64,000 nucleotides of DNA from Mytilus californianus (GCF_021869535.1 NW_026262734.1:114095588-114159587); one strand, 5' to 3'; shown: positions 45,641-57,330, counted from the stretch's first letter. Notes: a model not told the origin generated them from the letters alone. A program made the numbers and translations.

Positions 45641-47189
45641 CTGTAGAGAATATTTACACATTTTAAAAATTAATTTTTCAATAACTTAATCTTTACTGAT
45701 TTGGAAAAATAGTTATTCCCTTTTGATTGTAACTTATTTTGAGAGATTTGTTACTAAATTTATAAGCCATAAAATAAAATTGGCTTCAGTTTGAAGACGT
45801 ACTTTAACATAAAGACCGGCTGGCAAAAATAAGTCATCAAAGATACCAGACAAATGTTAGTACATACTCATTAGTGGCGCTTGCATCAAAACAGTTAACA
45901 GTTTAAGTCAACTAGGAAGTTGAGCAGCACTGAAAATCTCTAGTTTCAAATAATAAAAAAAGGCCAAATTATGACTTGAAGTAAAAAAAATTGGTTTTTC
46001 GAACGATGCTTAAAATTTTAGAACATAAAGCTTACAACACCGTGGATTCATCAATATTTGTAGGTTAACAACATATGTGGTTTTCGTGTACAGAGCAATG
46101 GTCGATTTTTAATACTGGGTAAAATGAATATGTTAAGCTTCGTTGATAGGTATATCAAGTGTTTCTTAAACCACAAACATGGATTTCAATATGATATACA
46201 GTTACGGCTTTCTTAGGAGAAGGATAATAAAAATTGTCAACCCTACTGAGGGTTATTTCCCCGAGGGTTTTCTTCCGACAAATAGACCCGTTACTGTTTT
46301 ATTATACCGAACAAATATTAACCTCATTGGCGTCGAATACTAGTGTTACTCACCGGAGTGTGCAATTTGTCGAGGTTATTCACCGGCCCTGTCGATTTGG
46401 ATAAAAATATCAGAATCGATTCACACCACGTAATATTTTATTAGACAATGCATTATTCAATTATTCTGTGAGGTGAAATGACATAAAAGAATCCACAGAA
46501 TATGACGTTTTAATGATAGTTCATGCGACACAAGGGGTGACTACTGAGCTGTTGATCTACACAAGAATGAAACGTCAACCAGTATTTGCATTGATCATTA
46601 TATAGAAAGTGTGGAAAACAATTATTCATCGAAAAGTTATATAATGAGGAAGCTTGATTTTTATTGACAGCATATTTGTAATGTCGGATTATGTGTTTTT
46701 AATAAATAAACGACATTCTAATTGGAACCTACCAAGCTCCTCTTCTTGTCGACATTTTTATTGGATTGATGCAGATTTCATACAGGAGCTTCAAAAATAT
46801 AATCTCTTCTATTTCAAAAAGTATTGTCTCATTTAAGGGTACACGTATTTACATCCGAAGTACATAGTCCAGCGATTGCATTCCAAACTTGTATATTAAG
46901 AGTAATTTTGGGGTTGTGAACATCCGTAAACTACAACATATTTGTCTTTTTTTTTTTTTTCATTTTGAAAAGCATTCGACACATTTAAATGGTCAGTTTT
47001 TGCAAACATCTCTTGCTTTTAAGATTCTGACTTTTACCTGTCATCAATGGATACAACTACAGTTTACATACATACAGATTTCAATTTGGAAATAATGATC
47101 AATTTTATTGTTCTATGATCATATTTACAAGGCGAACAACTAACTCTTTCTACGTTGTCTTGTTTTCAGAACTAATTATTGCTTCTTTT
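45641..47189. other. Unassigned, nothing recognised
   Basis: A 60-codon plus-strand frame at 46654-46836 and a 68-codon one at 46889-47095 have no motif or splice context. Confidence 0.4.
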
Positions 47190-48100
47190 TAATTTTATCC
47201 AATATTAAAGTCATATGAAACGAGTTTCTTGAAATTTTAATGTTATAAAACTTATTTTTGATGTTTCTGTTATGGTTTTGGTTGAATAATCTGTTACGTC
47301 TTATCGTTTGTTGTCCAAATAATTATAAAATTGCCTTTCAATACCAACATTGTCATATTCCCGAATATGACTGTTATACCGAGTGTGAATTTCCATTGCT
47401 ATACGACGTGTCTCGGTATTTTGTACATCCAACATTCGTGAATTTATTTTTGATGTTTCTGTGATGGTTTCGGTTGGATAATCTGTTATGTCTTATCGTG
47501 TGTAGCGCACATAATTATAAAATTGCATTTCCATAACATCATTGTCATAACAATTGTTTGGACGAGTATTGTGAAATAATTGTATAAAGTTTAAGATTCC
47601 ATGTCAGTTACGTAAGCGGGTCACTGTTTTTGATATCCTGTGGTCTTTGTCGTTGATGGAATATGTTCGTTGTTGTTCTGCGGTTGGCATGTTGTGTCGA
47701 CTAATATATTATTTGTTTGTGCGTTTCTCTGTGATGAATGTTCTTGCCTGTGTTTGTGCTGTATTTCTTTTACGTAGTGTTGTCATTTTAGCGATAGATA
47801 TTTTTTTTAACATCGCCATAAAGCGGGAGGTTTGGCATGCCATTAAACTAGGTTCAACCCACCATTTTTTCTTAAAATTTCCTGTACCAAGTCAGGAATA
47901 TTGCAGTTGTTATTAAATAGTTCGTTTCTATGGATATTGGCGTTTGTTTTTGTTGCACGTCAGTGTTCCTGTTGTTCCTTTGTTTTCGTCTTATAGTTGA
48001 TGTATTTCCCTCGGTTTTAGTTTGTAACCCGAATTTGTTTTCTCTCAAACGATTTATGACTTTTGAACACCGGTATACTACTGTTGCCTTTATTTGTTGA
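47190..48100 (+). mobile_element. Retroelement tail (family E, related to D)
   Basis: The 3' half carries TGTACCAAGTCAGGAATATT, the sense version of the family D block, then GTTTGTAACCCGAATTTGTT and GTATACTACTGTTGCC. So D and E share an internal module but differ at their ends. A ~192-bp tandem duplication (47254-47370 and 47446-47555, both starting ATTTTTGATGTTTCTGT) lies at the left. Confidence 0.65.
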
Positions 48101-49388
48101 ACCAATGCATGCATATATACTAAACTAAGTCTTGCATGCATGTTTTTTTATATTTATTTCACATCTATAACGTATTATCGACAAACAATATTTCATTCAG
48201 TGGTTGTTTATCGCAAGCTAATTATCTTTCGAGTTTGTTGCCGAAGTTAACCGGATTTAGACATTGACAAACAATCAAAACAGAGCACGTGTAAAGCGTG
48301 ACAGATAAGTGAATTGAAAGAGCCATGACATTTGTTTTTATATTTTCCATGCGTTCCCATTTGTTAATTAAACTTTTCCTTAACAGTTGTTAAATGATTT
48401 GTTGTATTACATTTGTTCTTTGAGAATCTGTTGTTTTTATTTCCCTTCAAGAGCACGTGTGTTTACATGCTTTCGTCACGGTTTTCCCCTTTCACTTGCG
48501 CTAAGGGGTGGCCGAAGTTATAACGAGAGGTCTCGTATTTAAGGTCACTGCTTACGGAAGAATACGACCAAATAAGTGTCCGGGAAGTCAATAATTTAAT
48601 ATCGGTACATTTATGAAGATTTCAATAACATATATAAAGGATTTTCTTTGAAAAAAAAATTCACGTTCACTTCTTTTAGTGTAAAACTTGGCCATTAAAG
48701 TACATAAAACATGTCAATTTTTTTTAAAAATTTGACGTTTCAGATGACTTTAAGATCGTAAAGTTTGACAACTGGGGATGCAGATGATGTTTCACTTATT
48801 TTGCATGTTAAAGATGCGGATACTTTATCCTTCCGTACATATTAACAGAACGTACGAGACCTAAAGCAATTATGAAATTTCCCAAATGAATTTGATGTTT
48901 AATCCGACCGGCTCGTTCAAAAAATTAGATTTGGATAGATTTTCATTTTTTTTTTCACGAATGTTTCAAAGATCAAACAAAAAATAACTTTAAACTCACA
49001 AGTAGCAAATAAAAACCCATTTGAAACCATGATTTTCTTTTTCGAGAACTAGAAAATATCGGTTGGAAACAATTATGAACGCAGTAGTCCTGTTCCATTC
49101 TATTTCGTTCTATACCTTTCAAGTTATCTCTCAACCAACAAAAAGATAAAAGATTTGGAGTGATTATATATGACTTTCTGCAGAACAAAACCCCTGCAGT
49201 TAATAAATAAGTTCTAATTAATAGCTATAAAATAGAATAGACACAGAAGTAATATGAATGATACACAATGAGAGATGTAGCGAATTCTGAAGTAATACTT
49301 TGTTTTTTGCCATTGTTCTATCGGTCTTTCTACGATTTATAAATTTCGTTTTTCCCTTTTTGTATCGGCTGCACCGTTGTTTAATATA
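48101..49388. other. Unassigned, nothing recognised
   Basis: No coding motif or repeat partner noticed. Confidence 0.4.
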
Positions 49389-49542
49389 GGATTAAACACA
49401 TTTTTTCTAGAGGTTATTGATGTGTAAACTGGGGCGATTAACTCACAAACTGAGTAAAAGTCCGAAGGACTTTTATGTAAAGTTTGTGAGTAAGCGACCC
49501 AGTTTACACATCAATAACCTCTAGAAAAAATGTGTTTAATCC
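49389..49542. repeat. 154-bp foldback element
   Basis: Outer arms of 44 bp (49389-49432 and 49499-49542) are exact inverted copies starting GGATTAAACACATTTTTTCT. Inner parts pair imperfectly (GATTAACTCACAAACT against AGTTTGTGAGTAAG). The centre is the dyad AAAAGTCCGAAGGACTTTT. This looks like a small, young MITE. Confidence 0.9.
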
Positions 49543-49722
49543 TTATAATTCTTAAGCCAAAGATTTGCAATTTTTAATTACAATTTTCGTTCATAGGCTA
49601 CTGTTTACACTAACAACGCACAATTGGCATGTCGTAACTAAGGAGTGAGCCGCCATATTGACTTTCTGAAATCCATAAATGTTCGATTAATGCAATAGAA
49701 TCTGAAATGAAATAGCACCTAC

Positions 49723-49850
49723 CTCAAAAACTTCATTTTAATGAGATGTTATCTGAATTTGAAGCGTACAAGTAACGATATAATCTTCAGCCTGAGAGTT
49801 TTGATTTGTATGACGTCATGTTATGCCATGACATTAACGCGCCAAGATCA
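49723..49850 (-). promoter_or_regulatory. Candidate promoter and 5' UTR exon of the ankyrin gene
   Basis: Minus-strand order: a full CRE palindrome TGACGTCA (49818-49811), a TATA-like TTATAT (49785-49780), then a possible exon ending TTTTTGAG at 49723 before GTAGGT. CpG is locally common (for example TTAACGCGCC, TTTCGCGG). Spacing between CRE and TATA is about 25 bases. If spliced to 44606, the exon holds a five-codon upstream ORF (ATG AAG TTT TTG AGA TAG). It lies about 5.1 kb upstream of the start exon. This is a prediction only. Confidence 0.35.
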
Positions 49851-49959
49851 TTCATCATATTTCGCGGAATTTTATTTTATTTCAATTTCATACATTTTTC
49901 AGGCTTTATTAATGCATTATTTCTTTTTGTCATGCGCTAACAAAATGAAATAACAGTTA

Positions 49960-50449
49960 TGTATTTGTTTTAAGTCTCAATTTGTTTAGAACCCCTAGAT
50001 CCCATACATGTATATTGCGCATGAATAGATCACAGTGAAGGCCATGAAAGTAGTTTCGGCAAAATGGTTTATCGAAGTGTAAACCAAAGCAAAAACTTCT
50101 AACAGACCAATCCGATTCAAGTATTTGTAGATATGCAAATCATATAAGAATTATGAATAATTGTAATTTTAATCAAACATAATGTTATTTTACAATATTT
50201 GGTGTGAAATATGCTTTTTATCGAATCCATGCACGTGAAATCATAAGTTTGCAATCTGCATTTGTTATACATTTTATTAAAGGTTTCGACACAGTTGTAT
50301 ATACTCATATGAAGCGGAATTAAACAAAACTTCTCAAAGAAATAAAGAAAAAAAAAACATCATGCAAAGTTCTTTAATTTAACATTTCGATAATTTGATA
50401 TTCCTGTCACTCGATACCCATAGTTTAAAGATGAAATAATAAAAATACC
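49960..50449. other. Unassigned, nothing recognised
   Basis: AT-rich with no clear repeat partner. Confidence 0.4.
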
Positions 50450-50815
50450 GATATCCAAGGAAATTTCAAAACGGAAAGTCCCTTATCAAATGGCAAAAGC
50501 AAAAGCTCATCAAACACATCAAAAAGTAAAATCACAAAAATACTGAACTCCGAGGAAAATTCAAAAAGAAAAGTCCCAAATCAAATGGCAAAATAAAAAA
50601 AAAAAAAACAAACACATCAAACCAATGGATAACAACTGTCATATTCCTGACTTGGTACAGGCATTTTCTTATTTAGTAAATGGTGGATTGAACCTGCGTT
50701 TAAAGCTAGCTTTACCTCTCACTTGTATGACAGTCGCATCAAATTCCATTATATTGACAACGATGTGTGAACAAAAGAAACAACAATATATAGGTAAAAA
50801 TGTCACAAATAGGGG
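50450..50815 (-). mobile_element. Retroelement tail (family D) with duplicated end block
   Basis: The block around AAATCACAAAAATACTGAAC and AAAGTCCCAAATCAAATGGC occurs twice in degenerate form (about 50445-50510 and 50525-50600). AACAACTGTCATATTCCTGA and TGTATGACAGTCGCATCAAA follow. Confidence 0.7.
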
Positions 50816-51080
50816 TAACTAGTCTAATTCGGTAGGCCACATTCGTGAAAAGGGAAAGGGATTGTAGTAACGACATAAGGAACATATCCGATATCATCTG
50901 TGGAACGGATATTCATTGACGGTCAACCAACTCGTGATGGCGTCCGTAAAATTTACAAAGTGATGATTTCAACTTCACCATTTGGAACTTTTGGTTTAAA
51001 AATGAAAATTCACAATTGGGAAGCTGAAATCATCTCTTTTGTCGTAACGTTTTGTTTTCAACAGACCATCATAGTCAATT
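50816..51080 (-). mobile_element. Penelope-like-type RT remnant between two family D tails
   Basis: Minus-strand homologue of 23260-23640 with an internal deletion: the part encoding the IPAAPAYGVYISQL region is gone. TCCGTAAAATTTACAAAGTG and CACAATTGGGAAGCTGAAAT mark the two sides. Confidence 0.7.
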
Positions 51081-51094
51081 TCTAGATATAAGTC

Positions 51095-51660
51095 ATAATC
51101 AAATGGCAAAATCAAAAGCTCAAACACATCAAACGAATGGATAACAACTGTCATATTCCTGACTTGGTACAGGCATTTTCTTAGGTAGAAAATGGTGGAT
51201 TGAACCTGGTTTTATAGCTAGGTAAACCTCTCACTTGTATGACAGTCGCATCAAATTCCATTATATTGACAACGATGCGTGAACAAAACAAACAGACACA
51301 ATAAGTAAAAATGTCAAAATAGGGGTACAGCAGTCAACATTGTGTAATCATCTTAATCACTATGAAAGCAAACAAATGTAACGAAGAAGCACAAAAAGGC
51401 ATACATCAAATTTAACATCCTCATTTTGCTTATATTATACGATTTTATTTATCTATGTACAATCCACCCATAAAGGATGGAAGGTTTTAAGTACTGGCGT
51501 AAAATCGCGCGTTTGAAATTCGCACAGGTAGATATAAAATAATGTTGTCGTTCAAAGTTTGAGGGGATACATAAATACAGAGTCACGTAAAATGGATATA
51601 ACAAAAAACAGACTTAACAGTAAAAGTAATATTAATAAATAAAATAAAATAATTGTGTGG
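51095..51660 (-). mobile_element. Retroelement tail (family D)
   Basis: Closely similar to 5652-6190: TTGACAACGATGCGTGAACA, GGGGTACAGCAGTCAACATT and a single copy of the ~107-bp unit at 51536-51650. Confidence 0.8.
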
Positions 51661-51754
51661 TACATACGAATGGAAAACAACTGCCATACTCCTGAATTTG
51701 TACCTGAATGAGTGCTTACATTTTTTTACATTTTTTACATTTTGAAATTTATTT

Positions 51755-52080
51755 TTCTTTTAGTTTGATTGTCCCTTTGGTATCTTTCGTCTCTCTTTTA
51801 CATCTCAGTAAACATGGTAAATATGAAATTAGGGATAAGTAGAAGGTCTACTTCATACCTTGATATTTTGTTACCCGATATTGACACAGAATTTATACTA
51901 TAATTTATGATAACCGTGATGATTTCCATTTTCCCATATCTCAGCAACAGTGTACCCTCTGCTCAGTCGCATGGTGTTTGCATATCTAAGTTAAAACGTC
52001 ACTCTCGTGTACACTCGTGTATGCTCGAACTGTACTGACTTCGATAACGATAATTTTGTACCATGTAGTGTAAAGACCAG
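51755..52080 (+). mobile_element. Family C end plus RT remnant
   Basis: GTCCCTTTGGTATCTTTCGT is a family C 3' end. It is followed by a broken RT C-terminus: YLDILLPDID, then NRDDFHFPIS in another frame. Confidence 0.55.
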
Positions 52081-53275
52081 AATTTTAAAGTCTTCAAACG
52101 TATCGAATTAACATTCGCGAAAATGTTTGATATTAATACTTTTATAGTATAAGTCACCGAAATAAAATTTAAAAAATACCAAATTGAATAAAAATTGCAT
52201 CGTGAAGGTAGTTATGTTTTGCATTTAAAAACCTTTCTTCGACATTTTGAAACTGAATCGCAAGCTTTGCAATGCCATAATACATAAAATATTCTACTAC
52301 TGACTATCATGTTTAATGTTTTATAGACAGTGTAATGTTCTTTTAGATTTCCAAGGTAAATTATTGTAATAAGAAATGTTACTGTCCCATTACAGATTAT
52401 TCCTGTTGCAGATATGATTCCTTTGTTTTGTTCTGTATTTTAATAAGCAATTACCTATTAACCATAGTTCTAAGAAACGATTAGATTTTGAATGGTGAAC
52501 ATGTATATTCCAAGAGTTATATTACACTGATAAGTACTTCATATCCTGGTAAATTATGATATAATATAAATAAAAGCTATATCTAAATTTTGTTTTCTAG
52601 TTATATTGCTTTACATTGATTTCTTTTAAACAGGAACCAACAATTCACATTTACACAATATATCTTTAAAATGAAATGATATAAACAAAAATAAGGTTGT
52701 ATGCATACATTTGAAGGCAAAAACATTTGCGTACAATGCCCGAAAGAGAGTGAGCCTTAGTGTTAAGTTTGTGTGGTTAAGTTTTCTTTCGCATACAATG
52801 TTAACAAGTATGCAAACATTTTGCAGTAACTGTCCACCTCTTCGGTTTCATACGAACAAAAGGAGGAAGATGGCTTTTGAAAATGTCGCTCTTTTATCGT
52901 AATTTTATATCTCCAAGTTTCAAGTTGAAGAAAAGGAGGTAGTTATTTTTCGGAAACTAACATGACGTTTCCTCTATACTATTATATTATAATTAAGTAC
53001 TTGTATATTTAACCCTCACCCGATGAATGATGGGTAAACAGTATTTGTATTCAGTAATTAAATACATAAATGTGTGGGGATTTATGAAAACCTTATGTTT
53101 ATGCACTGTCCTTATGAATATATATATATATAAATAAAAATCGTATACGTAACGAACTGCAATACATACACGAAATAAACGAGGATCTCGACGGAAACAG
53201 CTTTACCAATCAGTCCAATGATAAACGAGGACCTTGATTTAGACACCTTTTCTAATTCAATAATAAACGATGACC
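52081..53275. other. Unassigned, nothing recognised
   Basis: A 63-codon plus-strand frame (52711-52902) lacks motifs. I see no repeats here. Confidence 0.4.
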
Positions 53276-54056
53276 TTTACATCTGGTGATCTGTTTATTT
53301 GGCAATCGCCATGGCAGTCATCAGGGTTTAAGAACATCCGTTGTTCGACCTGCTAGTCAAATGCGTTTTGTTAAAATATACTTTTTCACTTTTTTGGTCT
53401 TTTGGAAAATGTTGTTTGTGCTGTATTTAGACCAATCTACCAAGGAATTTGTTTTGCATGCACACGTATAAAAATTGCGGTTTTTATCCAACGCAATCAT
53501 AGGTTTGAACGTTGTTTTCAATTTAGACTTGTTTATATTTTTTTGTTTGGGCTTGTATTATATTTGCCTTCGGGTTTATATGATCCGTTCATCCTATTTT
53601 GACTCTTAAAAATTCAAGAGTCTATCCCAAATTGAGGTAAATTATATGGCCTTCCAAATACCGTTTCGATTCCTAACATCACTGAAGAGACATTTATTGT
53701 CGAAATCCGGATATGGTGTACACATTTTTGCACCTTATGTTTGCGGTTTCCGCAAGTTTATTGTTTTCTGTTTGGTATACTATTAATAAATTAAGATTCA
53801 TTTTTACATCTGGTGATCTGTTTATTTGGCAATCGCCATGGCAGTCAGCAGGGTTTAAGAACATCCGTTGTTCGACCTGCTAGTCAAATGTGTTTTGTTA
53901 AAATATACTTTTTCACTTTTTTGGTCTTTTGGAAAATGTTGTTTGTGCTGTATTTAGACCACTCTACCAAGAAATTTGTTTTGCATGCACACGTATAAAA
54001 ATTGCGGTTTTTATCCAACGCAATCATAGGTTTGAACGTTGTTTTCAATTTAGACT

Positions 54057-54059
<3 letters not shown>
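53276..54059. repeat. Tandem duplication with 527-bp period
   Basis: Copies of about 257 bp at 53276-53532 and 53803-54059 differ at only a few positions (for example CAGTCATCAGG against CAGTCAGCAGG). The spacer contains CATCACTGAAGAGACATTTA, a block I associate with mussel repeats. Duplicate open frames across the copies reflect the repeat and not two genes. Confidence 0.9.

Positions 54060-54106
<47 letters not shown>
54060..54106. repeat. (TA)n microsatellite
   Basis: About 23 TA units directly at the end of the second 527-bp copy. The first copy has GTTTATATTTTTTTG there instead. Confidence 0.95.
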
Positions 54107-54107
<1 letters not shown>

Positions 54108-54264
54108 CATTCGCATTTTTGTGTTGATACCTATTTGATCAGCATGATAGCAAACGGTTGTGTGAATGAAGTCGCGTGCATTTCATTAATACATTGATGC
54201 TGATGAACTTACATTCGTGACTTTGATGCACTATGTGTGACGTCATTGCTTAATATTTACATTT

Positions 54265-54410
54265 TAACGTTGTGTTTCTGTTGTTTCGTAGTTCTCCTCT
54301 TATAGTTGATGTGTTTCCGTCAGTTTTATTGTGTAACCCGGATTTGTTTTTTTCTCAATCGATTTATGAATTTCGAACAGAGGTATACTACTGTTGCCAT
54401 TATTTATTTA
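54265..54410 (+). mobile_element. Retroelement tail (family E), short copy
   Basis: TGTGTAACCCGGATTTGTTT, CTCAATCGATTTATGAATTT and GTATACTACTGTTGCC match the end of 47190-48100. Confidence 0.75.
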
Positions 54411-55449
54411 CGAGTATCAGGTCCTGTCTAGGATCTTAAAAAATATTAGGCAGTGAAATAAAGAAAAAAGGAAAGGAAACATGCACAAATTACCGATACA
54501 AATGCATACCAAATATTAGTTACCTAACATAAGTGGGTCCCCTAACTGTGACATTATCACAACCTTTGATATGCAAACTAAGGAAAAGTTTCGAAGTCAG
54601 TAGACCATGGTAAAGGAGACAGGGTCAAATAATTTCCATGGAAATGATTTGCGCGGATGCTCATACAACTGTACATGATATATCATTGGTTTACCGTTAG
54701 TTGTTCACTTTATACTAAACTAATCAAAAACTTTTACAAATAGTTGACACCACCACCGATGCATCCACCGCCAGTTACAGCATGCCCTTAGTTTTGGTTT
54801 TTAACTTCGTATAGACGAGTTAATTACAAAACCTATGTGATATTCCTTGTAATAGTTGTCGATGAAGTTCAACATTGTCAAACAAATTTGGTATCTTATT
54901 TTCTTCTAAATTAATTTAATTTCATAATGTTATCTAAACAAGACAGAAACTAAACCCTACCTTGTAACGATGATTTTCCAACCCATTTTGAAAAACTTGA
55001 TGTGTAATGTGCTATGTGTTGTCTAAGTCCGCTGCCATTGTTGACGAAATTATATTAAGTTGGAACAATTTGTATAAAGAATTTTAGGGAAAAAAAAAAC
55101 ATCCTTGTAGAGAGCCAGGAGAATGTCGTCATGTTTGTATTCATTATTTTTACTGCCATTATTTTTCTATCCTTAAATATGTTCAACTATTTTTATCAAT
55201 AATTTATTTTAAGCACCCCATTATTCTTTATTTTTTTGTCCATTATTCTATTCTCTGTAACCCCGATAGAGGCCCTCATAAAAGTGTATAAAGTGGTCGA
55301 TTCCCATACTATAAAATGCGTGGTTAAACATTTGATGGATTTAAAACAAATATGTGTGTTATCTAATAAGTGTTTGATATTAATTTAACTTTTTTTTAAG
55401 GTTTTAACTTTTATTTTTTAATGTTCGTCGGTGTATCATTTCAAAATAT
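54411..55449. other. Unassigned, nothing recognised
   Basis: AT-rich toward the right. No motif seen. Confidence 0.4.
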
Positions 55450-55470
55450 ATCATATTAGGCGGTTCACAT

Positions 55471-55902
55471 ATGTTTCTGTTAAAACAAAGTAAAATAAAT
55501 TATTGTAAATGTCATTTTAAAGACTTTTTGAGGGATTACTTTAGTTTTACCTTTAAAAAACTTGCTTCAATGGCTTCCAAAACTTTTGATTTTTCAACCC
55601 TGTATACCACCATTCTACATGTAAAATTGAAAAATCGTCTAAAAGAATTATTTCACAATGCTTTTCAACATAGAAATGGTAGCATACGCTTTAAATTTGT
55701 TACTTTGGGATACCATACGGCATATTTTGTTAATAGTGATCAAAAAGGTAAAACATGCTACACAGAAGAACAAGTGATCTGTATACTGGAGTTTCTTATT
55801 GACAACATAATTGTTGAATTTGGAGGTAGACTTTTTCAACAAATTGTCGGCATTCCTATGGGAACGAATTCTCCTTGCCGATCTCTTCTTATGTTCATAT
55901 GA
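55471..55902 (+). pseudogene. RT palm, 5' part, frameshifted
   Basis: About 143 open codons ending in a wrong-frame tail after GIPMGTNSP. The next part of the protein continues in another frame from about 55870 (ADLFLCSYESEFLQ). One indel near 55875 separates them. The N-terminal ~30 residues are Lys/Phe-rich and do not clearly belong to the domain. The FSTLYTTI stretch corresponds to the first Asp-containing RT motif, with S for the expected D. Confidence 0.7.
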
Positions 55903-56215
55903 GTCGGAGTTCCTTCAGACACTTGTCAAAAACAAGAAGATCAAAGAAGCCAGATCATTTAATTTCACATTCAGATATATTGATGATGTTCTTTTCATTA
56001 ACAATCCTAACTTTTCTGATTGGGTTCCATTAATATATCCTCGAGAACCAGAAATTAAAGAAACAACAGACACGGCTTCCTCTGCCTTATTTTTAGACTT
56101 ATACCTCGAACTTGACATACGCGGTCATCTCAATACCAGCATCTATGACAAACGAGACGATTTTAATTTTGAAATTATGAATTTCCCCCACCTTAGTAGC
56201 AATATACCTGCATAA
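55811..56215 (+). pseudogene. RT palm and connection, 3' part
   Basis: Its real content starts near 55870. It contains YIDDV at 55976-55990 and ETTDTASSALFLDLYLELDI, then DKRDDFNFE, and stops at 56213 after SSNIPA. The residues that normally continue as an AYGVYISQL block are shortened, and the rest resumes in another frame at 56221. Confidence 0.7.
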
Positions 56216-56714
56216 GGGATATGTATTTCGCAACTGATGCGGTATTCAGGAGCTTGCAGCTGCTACTCAGACTTTGTAAAACGTCACTGCTACTGATTAG
56301 AAAGTTGATGAACCAGGGGTATGTCAAAGAACGTCTCGTCCTTTTTCTAAAAAAAAGTTCATCGGAACATACGAAGACCTTGTTGATAATAATTCCGCAT
56401 CAACTTCACAAATAATACACGATGGTCTTGAAGTATAGATTATGGGTACTGACGTTGTTTATCATCTTAATAACGTGTTTTAGTATTATTTTATTTGTCC
56501 TTATGGATATTACTTTAACTGTTTAGTCTTTGTTTGTTGATATCCATTTGACGTGGCTCTATACATCCCGTCATTGTGTTATTGTGCTATGAAACATTTT
56601 TGTATTCTTGTCTTTCACTTTTGCTAATGTGTTCTGTCTATATGCCTTTGTTATGCCTTTTTGTGTTTCTTTGATACATATTTGTTTTTTTTTTATATAT
56701 AGTGATTAAGATTA

Positions 56715-57330
56715 TAACACAATGTTGACTGCGGTACTATTTTTGACATTTTTACCTATTATGTATGTTTGTTTTGTTCACACATCGGTTGAAAACAATA
56801 CTATACGACAAAACAGATGATTATAGCTTCCCAATTCTGAACTTTCTGTTTCTATATAGCAACATTCCTGCAGCGCATGCAGACGGAGTATGCATTTTCC
56901 AGTTTATGCTATTTTCCAGGGCTTGTATTTTCTATCATGATGTCCTTGATAGAGAGTTGCTTGCTCACAAGGAAGCTATTAATCCAAGAGTTTCTATTGG
57001 TGTAGCTAAAATCAACTTTTCGTAACTTTTACGGACGCCATCAAGAGTTGGTTGACCATTATGGAATATCCGTTTCACAGATGACAATAGATATGTTCCA
57101 ATTGTAGAAACTACAATCCTGTCCCCTTTTCTCCGAATGTGACCTACCGAATTTGACTTAACACCAGGTTTGTACTAACATGAGCAACACGAGGAGTTCC
57201 ACATATTTAGCTGGATATGTTTACCCTTCCGGAGTACCTGCAATCGTCCCAAGTTTTGATGGGGTTCATGTTGCTCAGTCTTCAGTTTTGTATGTTGTGT
57301 TTTGAGTACTGCTGTTTGTATGAAGATCCC
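56715..57330 (+). mobile_element. Second RT C-terminus with family C tail, preceded by a family D piece
   Basis: About 56720-56790 is family D in sense orientation (ACAATGTTGACTGCGGTACT). About 56795-57020 encodes an RT C-terminus, DKTDDYSFPILNF and SNIPAAHADGVCIFQ, diverged from the usual YGVYISQL. About 57020-57330 is the family C UTR to TTTTGATGGGGTTCATGTTG. Confidence 0.7.

Larger units (their letters stand above)
2299..49760 (-). other. Ankyrin-repeat protein gene (locus, incomplete at 3' end)
   Basis: Five exons can be assembled on the minus strand: 44606-44576, 40223-40137, 7766-7665, 6871-6767 and 2403-2299. A non-coding exon ending at 49723 is possible. All coding junctions are phase 0 with AG acceptors and GT donors (GTAAGT, GTGAGC, GTACGG, GTACGA, GTACGA). 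Together they give a start peptide, a first ankyrin-like unit and three full ankyrin repeats with TPLH and LL motifs. Introns are about 4.35 kb, 32.4 kb, 0.79 kb and 4.36 kb. The gene continues beyond position 1, so neither the C-terminus nor any other domain is visible. Ankyrin repeats are protein-binding scaffolds, so the partner and cellular role cannot be told from this. Further diverged exons could be hidden in the 32-kb intron. Exon identity rests on motif reading and splice consensus, not on transcripts. Confidence 0.75.
55450..56714 (+). mobile_element. Penelope-like-type RT element, best-preserved palm
   Basis: This copy holds the RT palm and C-terminus. In order: FDFSTLYTTILHVKL near 55588 (motif A type), YTEEQVICILEFLIDNI, GGRLFQQIVGIPMGTN (55824-55870), a frameshift near 55875, SYESEFLQTLVKNKKI, FRYIDDV (55970-55990), PEIKETTDTASS, YDKRDDFNFEIMNFP and, after a stop at 56214 that removes part of a conserved block, GICISQLMRYSGAC. 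No GIY-YIG or other endonuclease domain is seen. The Y-I-D-D catalytic pair is intact but the frame is not. Confidence 0.75.

Noticed and set aside
46654-46836. Small plus-strand gene of 60 codons
   Set aside because: No motif, AT-driven composition and no splice or polyadenylation context.
49741-49953. Plus-strand 70-codon frame over the CRE
   Set aside because: No motif, and it conflicts with the better-supported promoter reading on the minus strand. Openness alone is weak evidence.
53286-54138. Duplicate frames MICLFGNRHGS as paralogous genes
   Set aside because: They are two copies of a 527-bp non-coding tandem duplication, and two overlapping frames are equally open.
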